DNA from: Acanthaster planci
Taxonomy: Eukaryota; Echinodermata; Asteroidea; Valvatida; Acanthasteridae
DNA: 64,000 nt
NCBI RefSeq assembly: GCF_001949145.1
Contig: NW_019091411.1
Span: 414,279-478,278 of the forward strand
Reading direction: 5' to 3'
A model generated the notes under the pieces. The model saw nothing but the letters and a program-made list of their open reading frames with translations, ran no database searches and was not told where the DNA came from. Both the position numbers and the translations under genes were made by a program. Position 1 is the first letter of the stretch, and every line of letters starts with the position of its first letter. Below, piece after piece: positions 51,413 through 63,133 of the stretch.

Positions 51413-54400
51413 GTGAGTCAATTATGACTAACACTTCTTTCTTGTGCGTAACGTCCACGTATCTTGTGAATTTCGAGACACAAGTTAGTGAGTGTGTAGC
51501 ATAGAACCTCTTTTTTGAATTTCAAGTTAAAAAAAAGAGATAAACTTGTTGGCTAAAATGTGGGGACATGATCTCTTTTTTCTGCTGCTTGCCTATAAAA
51601 GTAAAGCTTTGGTCGAATACACAAAAGTTGGCATTCTCTGCCTGCTTTGCCAGACTTGCAAATTAAAATGTGATTGGAAGAATTCCTTAGTCTTGGCTCT
51701 TAGACCTTGCGAGTTTTCTGTTTTGTTGTGTTTCTTTCCCTTCGTTTTCCTGAGGGGAAAAATATTGTTTCGGCCAACACATCTCTGGTTAAATTTAACC
51801 GATTCCACAATGTGTTTGATTCCATAATGGATTCTGTTCCTCTACCGAGCATTAAGCCCCTCTGGTTCGTTGGGAACTCTTGACAGTTTCTACAGGCTAT
51901 ACCACAGGGTCATCGTCCTGTACATCATGGCCTCTGTTGAGCCAGTTTTTTTAGTGCTACAGTTTGGATGTGTTATATGCAAGGGTAACAAATATCAAAC
52001 AGTGACGTCTTGGGCCAAAACTAAGAATTCTTTATGTTCCCATTAATTCATACATGTATATACATACATACATTCAGGAGAGAACATGATGGCCTCAAAT
52101 CTTATGAGAAGAGGCTGCGTGGGCAGTTTACATCATTTTTTCCTCCAAGTGAGGCACACTGTATGCTCTTCTGTCAAAAGGAGGTGCAGTGTATTCCACT
52201 TGCCATTGTTTTGTGAGGAAAGTATTGTGACACATTTGAAACATTGATATTGTGCAACAGAAAGTGTCGAAATGCCAGCGAAAAGAAGCGGCGAGATCAG
52301 TTCAACTGCCTCATTCAGGAACTGGGATGCATGGTGTCGACCAAGAACCGCAAGATGGACAAGTCTGCCGTCTTGCGCTCCACGATCAACTTTCTCAAGG
52401 CACATAATGGTAAGGGAGGGATGGACATGATAAAAATGATTTGGATTTAGCAGTAGAAAAACAGACTGTCATAATAGATTCCAGGTGAACCCAGTGGCCT
52501 AGTGGTTAGGGTTTGTAGCTGCCAATCTGGGGGGATTCAAATCCAAGTGGTAGCAGCATGTTGTGACACCCTATGTGCCGCTCTACACCCAGGAATAGAT
52601 GGGTACCTCTGAGGGCAGATATGGTTATTGTTAAAGCCATGTGCGCCTGATACAGCATTATTGGGATAGTATAGTCCCCAAGGTGCTGAGAAGGTTTTAG
52701 ACTTGTTCAGATGTTGTGAGCCCAATGTGCAGGGATGATACCTTTGAATTTATACTGTGAAATTCTGTGCTTCTTTGGTATCATTATTATTAACTTACAC
52801 TCCTTGTATGGCAGTAATACTCCAGAGCATGTTCCAGTGGCGTCTTGCTTCCACAAGCCCGTAAGTCATTTCTAGGCTCTTGCAACCTGGTAGCCTGATA
52901 GCTGTCATGTGAATGAATTAACAGCTTACCAGTTACCTAAAAGACTGTTTGCAAAGGCAGGAAACATGACACCAGGGCATGATTTTGAGAAGCAATTCTG
53001 AAAAGGATTAGCTCTGAACCTCTTCCCCTCCCCCACTGTTTGCAAATGTAGAGGTGGACACTGGGACAGAGTACATGCCAGGAGGAATTCCCCTGTGGTG
53101 CATGGGGACAACAAGGATGAAAACTGAGTGGAAATAAATGTGACAGGCATTACTAAATGTTTCTCAAGGCGCCCCAATTTTTTTTAATACCCACATATTA
53201 CTGCTTGTAAGGCCGATGGTGCTATGCATGTTCAATTGAACAAACAGAAACTTTTCTCATTTACTGAGAGTTTAATCTCAAGATAAACCTGAAAGATGAG
53301 TGATTGTCCTTTTGAGCAGAAAAGTTACAATCCAAAGAACTTTCTAAATGTTGAGTATGTAGCAAAATGCACTTAGGTTAGAGTTGAAGGTATTTTTGAA
53401 ACAGCATACCTGTATGCAAACAGGGAAGTTTATCTCCTGAGCGGTGATAAAAATAGCTGTATGGGGAGGTGTTTATATGGTATCCTTGGATGACATAAAA
53501 TGAAGCGTGTTTACCTGTTCAAAATATACAGTTGAATGCCAACCTTTTTTTATGGTGCCAACTACTAATGCAAATGCCAGTTGTTTCTAAATGGGGAGCT
53601 TTAGGGGATATTTTAACCAATGTTGTGCAGGATTTTCCAGAGTTTACTGTCTTGTCTCACCTGCAAATCCTGGAGGGCATTGCTTTTAGATTGGACATCA
53701 GGGCTATGAGACAGCCTGGTGAACCTGGGGTGTCATTAAATTGTGCACTATTCAGGTACGGCATGTTTCATGTACATGTAATTACATGTACATGTACTTG
53801 CCCACTTTCAACTGCTGTTCTGTGTTTCAGACTTAGATTAATTAATGACCTTCGTCACACTTTTTAAGGTTTTTTGCCTCCCCAGTCTTGTTTCCTGTTA
53901 GTGATGGGATTGGTGTATTACTACAAAATGCATGCCGTTGCTTTGAATTATTTAGCCGAGTGCAATACAACCAGTTACTATCTTGAATCTGTTTGCATGC
54001 CCATTTCCAAGGGCTTGGCAGCTTTGATTCAAATTGCTCTTATTGTATGTGTGACCCTACCCCCTCTTCACCCTTTTTCTGTCATGTCGTTTTCCCCAAT
54101 CTTCCAAAGTCCAGAACAGTTCCCTTTGCTTTGGATAAATGTAGGACTGCAGATACTGTCACTTGTTTTTTGACGTGAAGCTTGAATTCAGATTTTGGGT
54201 GGATAGGCTATGACGATCTATAGTACCAAATGTTGGTTGATTCAGGAAGACAGTAAACCAAGAAAGATATGGGTACATGTGGACAAAGGGTTAATTGTAC
54301 TCTTCCTTTGAATTTTAAGTATTGGTCTTCATGTTTCCCTCCTGTTTTATATTTTAAAAAATCAATTTTGTTTCAATCTAGACAACACCCTCAAGTCGGA

Positions 54401-57400
54401 GACGTCAATCAAGGAAAAGTGGAAACCTTCGTTCCTGTCAGACAACGAGTTCAGTCAGCTGATGCTAGAGGCCTTGGATGGGTTTCTTATTGTCTTCTCC
54501 CAACAGGGCCACATCTTGTACACGTCCTGCAGCATTACGTCACTCTTGAGACATTTACCGGTGAGTTGCGATCAAACAGGTTCCATTTTAGAATTTTGAA
54601 CTTGTACCCCCTTTCAACAAGATTTTTCTCTAGTGTGTGTGAGAATGCCTTTGTACAGTACACTGCAATTGAAAGTTGGAAAGGGAATTTTCAGGAAAGA
54701 ATTTACTTTCACAAGAGAATTTTTCTCGCATGGTGGGGGGAGAGATCTAGGCAAATCAATCAGTCGGGAGCAGGCTTCCAATTCCACTTCAGCTCCAGAC
54801 TTGGCATTAGATTGCCCTGGGAATGTCTAGCAAGGTATCATTCCATTGCATTCAAAAAAAAAATAGTGATAACAATAATGAAATGGCCTTTTGGGACCTG
54901 AGCAAAGATGTAGGACTTGATCCTTCAGGACTGGTGTCCAACCATTAAGGAGATTGAAAAAAAAACCAGTTCTTGCTATACTGAGCAGGGGCTGACAGTT
55001 CTGTGACTTTCAAGAGTTGGTTGCTGAGGTAGAACCAAATGATTCTTCATACATGGTCGGTCTACAGTGTTGCAGTGAGCAACACTGTGAAGTACTTGGA
55101 GACCTGTCGGTACTGAATGCTCTGCACCACAGGTGTTCGCATTTTCTTTTCATGGATTAGAAATCTTATAAAAATCTAACGCGCACATTTAGTGCTTTTT
55201 CAGTAACCAATTTTTGGAAGAAAAAAAAAAAGAAACATAATTTTACTCCAAACAGAATTACCACTTCATCCTGTACTGTTGTGAAATCCATAGTTCCATA
55301 AAAATATCATAAGGATGACAAAATACCAATTTTACATGCATGGGACGTGAATGAGACCGAGGGGTACGCCCCCCAACATGTCCAATCCCTATACACATTC
55401 CAGACTATTGTTACTTAACACATCCCCCCCCCAAGATGTCTGAAAAGAATTTCTCAGATTCCTGCGAGACAATGACCAACACAAAGGGGGGGTTCTCTCC
55501 GTCTCATACCTTGCTGCATATGTGAATTTCAGATATAGTCTGAGGACAGGTGTTTTTAAACAGGGCATCTGATTGTCCACACCAAAGGTCAGACTGAAAA
55601 AGGCTTATTACACCATCTGTCTGTGCATGTTTTTTAGGGAGGTAATCTGATGAGTGTTGGAAAAAGTTTCCTGAAGACATGATCATCAGAGAAACCTTAG
55701 CTTCCAGTTCTGTTCATTATTCACAGCAAAGGTCAGGTGGTCCATGCTAAATTAGTTTCTGTGTTACCAGTGCGTACTTTGCTATCATATGTATGATGAA
55801 TAGCAGGATTAATTCTGTTTCCAAAAGGTTTTAGTTTCTTTGTAACCATCATTTTAAATCTTCCGGGGAATTATCTGCCCCAGGTGGAATTGGAAAGACT
55901 GTGCCGTTCACTTTCTTTTGATCTAATATAAATGGTGCACCTGCCATTTGCCGTGATTTAATCATGGCATAAGACAGCCCTGTCTACCCACTGTGGTAAA
56001 CACTATGTAATCATACATATACATGAAGTGCTACTAATGAGGGGCAACTATGAGCTGACTCTTGCAATATGGTGAGAGAGATTCTGGATTCTGGACACAG
56101 AAATTGGAATCTGTATCTTGACCTTGGGGGTCATCCTATCGAGGAGTGCATGATGGACCTGTAATGGGTCTTGGCATGCCAGAGATTTGGAAATAGAGAT
56201 TGGGCATAGGTGCTGCTTGATTAAAAATGAGACATGTTGCTAGAGAAGCAGATACATGTCTTCAAGTGTTGTGGCTTAGCAGGGACACTGAGCCAAGTAC
56301 ATGTATTGTATGTGTGGAAAGTTTACTAATAAGCCATAATCATGTAACCCTGTAAGCATTCACACACAGGGACAGGTTTCTTGCATAATGACCCTTCCTT
56401 AGAAGGGAGCATTTACCGGAAATGGAAAGAAAATTTGTTATTCACATATGTGCATGTGGATAAAGATGACATGTATGTGTCATGTAGTGCTAGAATTGCT
56501 GCAAATGTTGCAGTGGCATTTGGGGATAAAGAACAGAAGTATGTACATGTATAATGTAGATGCATGTTGCGCAGAAACAAAATTGCATTTTAAAGGGTAG
56601 CTGCAATCAATTTGTTTCAATGCAAGCCTTGAATATGCACCTTATGTCTTGAGTAGTTAACCTCATTTTCAACTTTTATTTTACAATGTCAAAGGGCACT
56701 TATATTGCATTTTTGAATATTATTATGCTTATGAGTATTTCCATATTCATGAGAAAAACTGTGATGTTATCACAGGGTTTTAGTCCTCCCACGATGTCTG
56801 TGTTTATAAACATGTCTGTAGAATATAAGACTACAAAACAAGTATATGTACATGTATCTGGGTGCTTTTTAATGAACTTCATAAATGTTTCTTGGTCTTT
56901 CTTGGCTTGGCACCAGCCAAGAAATGACTCAGTGACTCACCTGAGTCCCTCAATTGTCATTATAGGGATGGAACATATTGTAGGGACAGTCAGTCTCCAC
57001 AACTTAAAATAGAAGTCATCCCCTCAATGAGGTACCCACCAGGATGTGTGTGCACAACCCTTTTAACCCAAGGGCATGTCTTTGCTATAAAACTGGGCAT
57101 TTTTTGTGTATTTTAAATAGCCCCAATAACAGGCACAAGACCTGCGCACATACTGTGGGCATCTACATGTACATGTATGTGCACAGCATTTCATCCCAGT
57201 GTTGGTCAATTTTCTCCTTGGGCAATTACATGTACATTTTGTCCCCTTGGATGGGGTAACTTTGACAAATTACAACACAAGCAATCTAATGTCTTAATTG
57301 AATCAACTGCTTTTCCAAGCAGTTGTTTGCCGCCTGCTATGGTTTTATGTTACACTCTGACATGTACATGTATCTCTGCAATGTGCATGTACATGCACAA

Positions 57401-60400
57401 TTTATACATGTAGTACATGTATACATGTTTGAAGAAGGGGGAATTACATAACTATGCTTTATCAATTGCAGTGTCTGTTCATTGTACTTCTTTAACGTTT
57501 ACTGTCTTTGTTGCCTCTTCACCCATCTGCCTTTCCAAACCAAACAGAACAGAGAAAAAAGGGAAGAAAAAATCAGAACAAAAATAAAAAACAAAGGAAC
57601 AACCAAAAAGGAAACAAACATCAAAGGGAGGATGTGCATAAATGAGTCTCATCTGTCATTGGCCTACAGAAGGACCTCGAAAACTGTACAATATACGAAC
57701 TGGTTCACGAGGACGACCGGCCTAAGATCTTTAAGATCCTGTCGGAGGTTGACAGCAGCCGAGACAACGAGGGGGAGCTGCTCAGTAAGCGTTTCACCTT
57801 CCACTGTCAGATGAGACGAGGCTCCCTGCAACCCAACGAGCTGGTGGAATATGAGACGGTCAAAATCCATGGCAACTTCACCATGATCAACAAGGATGAA
57901 GGTACACAATTGTGTGGGGAGACTGAAAAAGGCTTATTACACCATCTGTCTGTGCACCTTTTTTGGGAAGTAATCTGATGAGTGTTGGAAAAAGTGTCCT
58001 GCAGACATGATCATAAGAGAAACTTTAGCTCCCAGTTATTATTATTCACAGCTTCCAACCTACCTTCTCAAATTCTCCAACTTGTGGGCCACAAACCCCC
58101 CCCCCCGGTAGCAGAGAATTTAAGGGCTTGCCTTTATATCCTCCCCACCCCCTCCTAGCCAGCAAATGTATAACATCGGCTTGTTGCTCCAGAGATTCAA
58201 ATAATTTGGGATAGTGTTCAGTACGAGTGGTCTTCCTCTTGTTAAGGGGATAATTTCTTTTGTTTGAAAAGTTGGAACTGTGTTGTGCGGACAGAAACCA
58301 TTTTGTGTCTTCATAATGGTCCATATTTCAACATGTGTGTAGTCCTCGTTACCAGATTGTAAACACCAGTAACAAATATGTGTGTACATGTGTTGCACTG
58401 CCACGGAGGACAGACACACAGAAGGAACCAAAGGCTTCTGTTGTCCCCACTAGCAGTCGTCATGCCTTCCTTTCAAAATATTCCGCAGTTTTAAGTTGGA
58501 CTGTGTGATTAGTCTGTAGGAGGAGGATGAATTTTAAATGGGATCAGAGGGAAACTGACTAAAAGAGATGCCTTGTCCCCTGAGGTGACATCATGTAAAA
58601 CTCTACTGTTTGTATTAATGCTTGAAGGAAGGGGGTGCTGTCTACCTGAAGTAAGAGATATTACGACAATGATGTCTTTGTTGTGATGTGTTCTGAGTCA
58701 AAGTTACAAACAGTTGATTACTTACTGATGGCATACAACCCGTGAACAGAAGTTACATGCACATGTACTTTTATATGATAGAGTGCATGTACATGAACCA
58801 TATACCCAGGGGGTGGGGTGTGGGGAAGATGTCACTGCCCTCAGAGGCAATTAGGGGCATCATATTTGACTGTTTGTATTGGGCGAGTTGAAAGTGAACC
58901 ATGCTGTTACTTTTATCACGGGTGGTCAGATGAACCTTGCATTTGAAGACATGGGTCTGTCAGAAGCTGAAAAACAAATACAAGGACAATCCGGCATCTC
59001 CAAATTGTAGAATTATCTGTACAGTGAATTTTAAGAGAGAGACGATTTGTTTACTGCAAGTGAGGTTGCAGGATTGCACGAGAGAATTCTCCCCCTCGTT
59101 GTCCACATTGAATCTTAATGCATTTTGTACAAGATTGTTTGTTGTAGTTTCAGTATCCGCACGTAGCTTGAGTAACGAATTTAAAGCATTCTCTACTTGT
59201 TATATTAAGAGCATCATTATAAAACACAGATCTAATTGTCTGACATACGAGAAAAGGAACTCTTACATTTACTGTGCATTGGTGATTAGGAAAACCACAG
59301 TTGTTCCATCCTCTATCTAAATTACCACTGAAACTGTAAGTAACACACCTACGTGCACAGTGGGCAAGGATTGTACTCATTTTTTGAGGAGGGGGGGTTG
59401 AGATAATTGAGTGGAGGGAGATGGGGAATTTGTCCTTTATGTGTGCCCGTAAAAAGATGCATCTGATTTCCTTCTTTTTTGTCTTTTTTTTTACATATGG
59501 CAGGCATTTCGAATTAAAAAGACTGTAAAAATATCTTGTTCAGTTGGGAATTTCTACATTTTTTGGTTGATTTCCCAGTCGCATGCCCGCTGAAAACACA
59601 ACAGTAAACATGTAGAGAATACCATAGTTTGTAGGGAGAGAATGAGAAAGGTGGCTTCTTATTCGTCGTTGTTTGGTAACACTGCTCTTTGTATTTGTGT
59701 CGGGATCGAAAGTCACATGGGAAGTTCTTGGGCAAGTTCCACGAATTAATGACAAAGTTATTAGTGATTGGTGTGTATGTTAGTGACTTCCTTGGCGATT
59801 AGATTTTTTTTGTCATTTCTAATTATCCAAATTTGGAAAGCCTATTCTGCTGAGTTTTGCATGTGTGGTTTGCTATTTTTACCTATATGCGTGTGTTCAT
59901 GACCATGCATGGTTTGTCAGAAGGACCTGAAACAGTGGCGTAATTAGGGCTACGTGTCCGGATGGGGGGGGGCACCCAGGTGCACACATATTTTTCAAGG
60001 GGTACAAGAGAAAAAAAAGCTGAAGCTGCATACTAATCGCTCCTTGGCGATTAGATTTTTTTTGTCATTTCTAATTATCCAAATTTGGAAAGCCTATTCT
60101 GCTGAGTTTTGCATGTGTGGTTTGCTATTTTTACCTATATGCGTGTGTTCACGACCATGCATGGTTTGTCAGAAGGACCTGAAACAGTGGCGTAATTAGG
60201 GCTACGTGTCCGGATGGGGGGGGGGCAGCCAGGTGCACACATATTTTTCAAGGGGTACAAGAGAAAAAAAAACTGAAGCTGCATAGCTACGTATTTAACT
60301 CAACAGAGATTACAAATAGAGGGTGCTGGGGTAGGATAGAGCGTGGGCATTTGTCAGGCGGGTGGGGGGGGGGAATATGTACCCCCAAGACAAATACTGG

Positions 60401-63133
60401 TCCAGGAGAAATTTTTCTTAAACCATACCATTTACTCAACTGCATTCCATCAGAAGTTTGGAAATCCCAATGGATCCATGGTTTCTTGATGATTGAACCA
60501 TAAGATTCAACATTTTTGGCAGTCTTTTGGTCTGATTTTTTTTTCCCCCCGTCGTCTTCTTTCTCTTCTCCCAAAATCCCATTCAATTTGGGCATGTTTC
60601 TTCCACCCTCGACTTTGGTGCCTAAGCAACTTTGGATCTTACCAATGAAGGGCCCTTATGCATAGACATAATAGATAGTCCTAGAAACATGAAGTCACAA
60701 TGACATCACATGATTTATTATTGATTTTTCAACATTTATTTCGTCCCATTGACTTTGTACACATTTTCAAAGCACTTTTTGGGCAATTTTGCAAAATTAA
60801 ATTGTCACCAAAGTATCATCTAGTAACAGCCCTTATCAAAAGAGTACCGGTGTATCAAAGTACTGACGTCATGATGACTTCATCATGTGATTTAATATAG
60901 AGGTTCTCAATTTTTTTGGTCCCATATACTTTGTACACGTTTTGAAGGCACCATGTTGGTCTTTGCGCTAACTTTAAACATCATCAAAGTTATACCAAGC
61001 AAAGACCCCCATCAGTGTACATGTATTACGCTGAAATAATGACATGTTGACGTCATCAACTGATTTATTACTGATTTTTCAATAGGTATTTTGTTCACTT
61101 GACTTTGTTCATATTTTCAAGCCACCGTTTTGATAACTTTGAGATGCTTGATCATCAAAGTTACAGAAAACAAAGACCCTGATAAAAATATGTTGCTTAA
61201 TTTATTGCATCATGATGACGTCATCACCTAATTCGTTACTGATTTTAGAATATTTAATTTTGCCCTATAGGTTTTGTACACGTTTTTCAACAGCCACTCT
61301 TAGGCATTCTGGTCAATCAGACTAAATTATGTAACATAAATGAAGTGTCATTGTTTTCTTTTTAATCTGATATTTTCATAGTTTACTTTCTCAAAAATTC
61401 CCAAACAGCCCATGGTTGTTTTTACAACTGTCAAACCTCAAGTTTTTGCATTACAAAACACTAAGTTTATGTTAGTTTGTAAGAATAACAGACACCTCTC
61501 TGCGAATCTTGACAAATGAATTAAAATGTAAATTGCTATTCATATGCAGAATATAGATGATTATTTTTATGACTGTAATTAATAACTATCACAACTGTGA
61601 CCCAACGTCATATGCATAAAATAAACTGCATAAGATTGCCGTACTTCCCACCGGCCAGTTGATCCAAGATATCTGCACGTAATAATGAGCATGTAGGTTT
61701 CCGTCCTCCATGGTTACAGTCCCACCCTCATACATGTAAGTGTGAGATTGTCTCACAAACATGAATGTTTACAATGTTAATAAAATGCACATGTCGGACT
61801 AAGGGCAAACCCGTGATAAATTTACCAGGATACATAACGATGCAATACTGAAGAGACAGAGCTTGAAATTGTATTGTTTATCTGATAGGAAATGGCTTGA
61901 ATTGACTGAAAAAGCCCTCTGTTCTGTTGCACAAAGACCTCAAGTTTATCTTTGAAAACTGATCAGTTTTAAAACATCTTCATTGTGCAACACAATTTTG
62001 CTCTCTATTTTGAGCCAAAAATGCTGAAAATAAGTTAACTTTCAACTTGTTCTCTGTAATGACAATAGCATAATGTGTTGCAAGATACAGCAAAACAATG
62101 TTTTAGCTAGGGGCTCCCCGTGGATCATCTTGGACACCTCGTTCTGCAACACAAATTTATGTAAAGGCATATTGCCATAGCAGCATTGTTGCCTTCTTTT
62201 ACTTAAAGAAATGGCTCCTCATTTCCAAATGCTAGCTAAATCCAAGCATAGCACATTTTAGGAAAATGAGTTGGCGCTGAGAAATTTTTGTGCATCTTTT
62301 TTGAAGGTGTGCTTCCCCTTGACATGGGAATGGCACGGTACTGCTTCGTAGCCACTGTCCGCCTTCAGACGACCCAACTAAGTCGCGAGATGGCCACCTT
62401 TAGTGAGCAGCAGAACAAGTTTATGTCCAGACATAGCCTGGATTGGAAGTTCCTCTTTCTTGACCACAGGTAATATACATGTACATGCGCAGATTGGAGA
62501 CCATTCCTCATATCACATGTATTTCGTTCATTGTTTGTGTTTGCATATGTTGGACGCCAAAGCTGAATTTATTCTGGTTTCCTGTGCCCACTTTCAAAAT
62601 GGTGTAGTGCTGAAGTACACCCTTAACCAGCCGATTTATTTACATGTGAATATTCAAATTAAGTTGGCCTGTGCCAGAGTTCATGAGAACAATGACCTTT
62701 CGGCCATTATCTGATCTTTCATCTACATGAGATATTGAGGCTTTATTCAGGTGATGTACCATCACACACTGACCATCAAATTACCAGCTTGGTTGTGGTT
62801 TCACCACTATGTTACAGTTTGTATTAGTTTTATGAACTCGTCAAAAATCAGTTTTGATTAATTTCGCAATACCCACAAAATCCGAGGGTGATACATGGAA
62901 AATGTAGGGAATGTTCTTGATGGAGATAATTATTTTTGCTCGTGGTTGTTTTGTCAATTTTTTGTATATGATAACTGAATGTATTTCTTTTGTTCCTGGC
63001 ATTGATTTTCCTTTTGCTTTGTTCAGAGGCCCTCCAATAATCGGTTACCTTCCTTTTGAAGTCTTGGGAACGTCTGTGTATGATTACTACCACCAAGATG
63101 ATTTAGAAAAAGTCGCACATTGCCACGAAGCAT
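51366..63133 (+). CDS. CLOCK: CLOCK/NPAS2-family bHLH-PAS circadian transcription factor (5' half, runs off right edge)
   Basis: Positive arm of the animal circadian clock: in this family the protein pairs with BMAL/CYCLE and binds CACGTG E-boxes in the nucleus. Joining 51366-51412, 52261-52409, 54382-54560, 57670-57901, 62307-62469 and 63027-63133 gives 292 residues with consistent phases. Domains: bHLH (~16-66, [13 protein letters not shown] basic region, RKMDKSAVL helix), PAS-A (~86-200, [19 protein letters not shown]), linker with [11 protein letters not shown], then [15 protein letters not shown] and [14 protein letters not shown] at the start of PAS-B (~257). The helix 2 end ([11 protein letters not shown]) looks more like insect CLK than vertebrate CLOCK. 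The remaining PAS-B, PAC and Gln-rich tail should lie beyond 64 kb. The ATG has G at -3 but no in-frame stop in its exon, so an upstream exon could extend the N-terminus. CLOCK versus NPAS2 cannot be separated; most invertebrates have one gene. Confidence 0.93.
52261..52409 (+). CDS. CLOCK: CLOCK exon, bHLH domain
   Basis: 149 nt, phase 2 entry and phase 1 exit. Encodes [20 protein letters not shown], then [20 protein letters not shown] and TINFLKAHN. The basic region E-KKRRDQFN carries the Glu and Arg residues that contact E-box DNA in this family. Acceptor GTGCAACAG, donor GTAAGGGA. Confidence 0.95.
52488..52793 (+). mobile_element. tRNA-derived SINE in CLOCK intron
   Basis: Box A-like TGGCCTAGTGGTTAGGG at 52495-52511 and box B-like GGATTCAAATCC at 52533-52544 are spaced as in tRNA genes. 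They are followed by a SINE-type body (ACACCCAGGAATAGATGGGT near 52586) and an ATTATTATTAA tail. It cannot be a functional tRNA: the acceptor stem does not pair. Confidence 0.7.
54382..54560 (+). CDS. CLOCK: CLOCK exon, PAS-A first half
   Basis: 179 nt, phase 1 entry and phase 0 exit. Encodes [20 protein letters not shown] followed by [20 protein letters not shown] and [10 protein letters not shown]. This is the canonical CLOCK PAS-A opening. Acceptor TTTCAATCTAG, donor GTGAGTTG. A longer open frame over the same bases (54269-54901) is an out-of-frame shadow. Confidence 0.96.
55591..55730. repeat. Duplicated ~140-bp segment, copy 1 (CLOCK intron)
   Basis: Begins AGACTGAAAAAGGCTTATTA and includes CACCATCTGTCTGTGCA and TAATCTGATGAGTGTTGG. 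About 90% identical to 57920-58051. Confidence 0.85.
57670..57901 (+). CDS. CLOCK: CLOCK exon, PAS-A second half
   Basis: 232 nt, 77 codons plus one base. Encodes [20 protein letters not shown], then [10 protein letters not shown] through [14 protein letters not shown] and [10 protein letters not shown]. The FHCQMRRG strand and the YE-VK--GNF strand are PAS-A core in CLOCK. Acceptor GGCCTACAG, donor GTACACAA. Confidence 0.94.
57920..58051. repeat. Duplicated ~140-bp segment, copy 2, directly after CLOCK exon donor
   Basis: Same sequence as 55591-55730 with scattered substitutions, starting 18 bases past the GT donor of the PAS-A second exon. The two copies lie on either side of that exon. 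Confidence 0.85.
58100..59780. other. CLOCK intron, no feature recognised
   Basis: Noncoding. A 127-codon frame at 58937-59320 has no recognisable domain and no splice support. Confidence 0.4.
59789..60288. repeat. Near-identical tandem duplication, period 252 bp
   Basis: 59789-60032 is repeated at 60041-60287 with only a few differences (for example TTCATGACC versus TTCACGACC, and a G-run length change). The unit contains CAGTGGCGTAATTAGGGC followed by a G-run, a form common at DNA-transposon termini. Confidence 0.9.
60700..61300. repeat. ~175-bp repeat array, about four units, related to the 42 kb block
   Basis: TTTGTACAC-like phrases at about 60754, 60930, 61105 and 61272, each linked to CATCATCAAAGTTA-like and TGACGTCATCA-like strings. 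The last unit (TAGGTTTTGTACACGTTTTT) closely matches the 41.7-42.9 kb block, so both belong to one dispersed family. Confidence 0.7.
61310..62306. other. CLOCK intron, no feature recognised
   Basis: AT-rich. Nothing found except the acceptor of the next CLOCK exon at its right end. Confidence 0.5.
62307..62469 (+). CDS. CLOCK: CLOCK exon, PAS-A/PAS-B linker
   Basis: 163 nt, phase 1 entry and phase 2 exit. Encodes [20 protein letters not shown], then [20 protein letters not shown] and [21 protein letters not shown] and [14 protein letters not shown] are CLOCK hallmarks. Acceptor TTTTTTGAAG, donor GTAATATA. Confidence 0.96.
63027..63133 (+). CDS. CLOCK: CLOCK exon, PAS-B start (last exon in window)
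   Basis: 107 nt encoding [20 protein letters not shown], then [15 protein letters not shown] plus one base, then donor GTAAGTAC. In most CLOCK/NPAS2 proteins this reads [20 protein letters not shown], so A to G and G to V are unusual changes. The following exon is not in the remaining 867 bases. Confidence 0.95.

Noticed and set aside
52495-52560. A functional tRNA gene
   Set aside because: Box A and box B are present, but there is no paired acceptor stem or proper anticodon arm, and a SINE body and tail follow.
54269-54901. Longest open frame in the window, 210 codons on the plus strand
   Set aside because: It overlaps the CLOCK PAS-A exon (54382-54560) in a different frame. The CLOCK frame has the conserved protein and both splice sites, so this one is a shadow.
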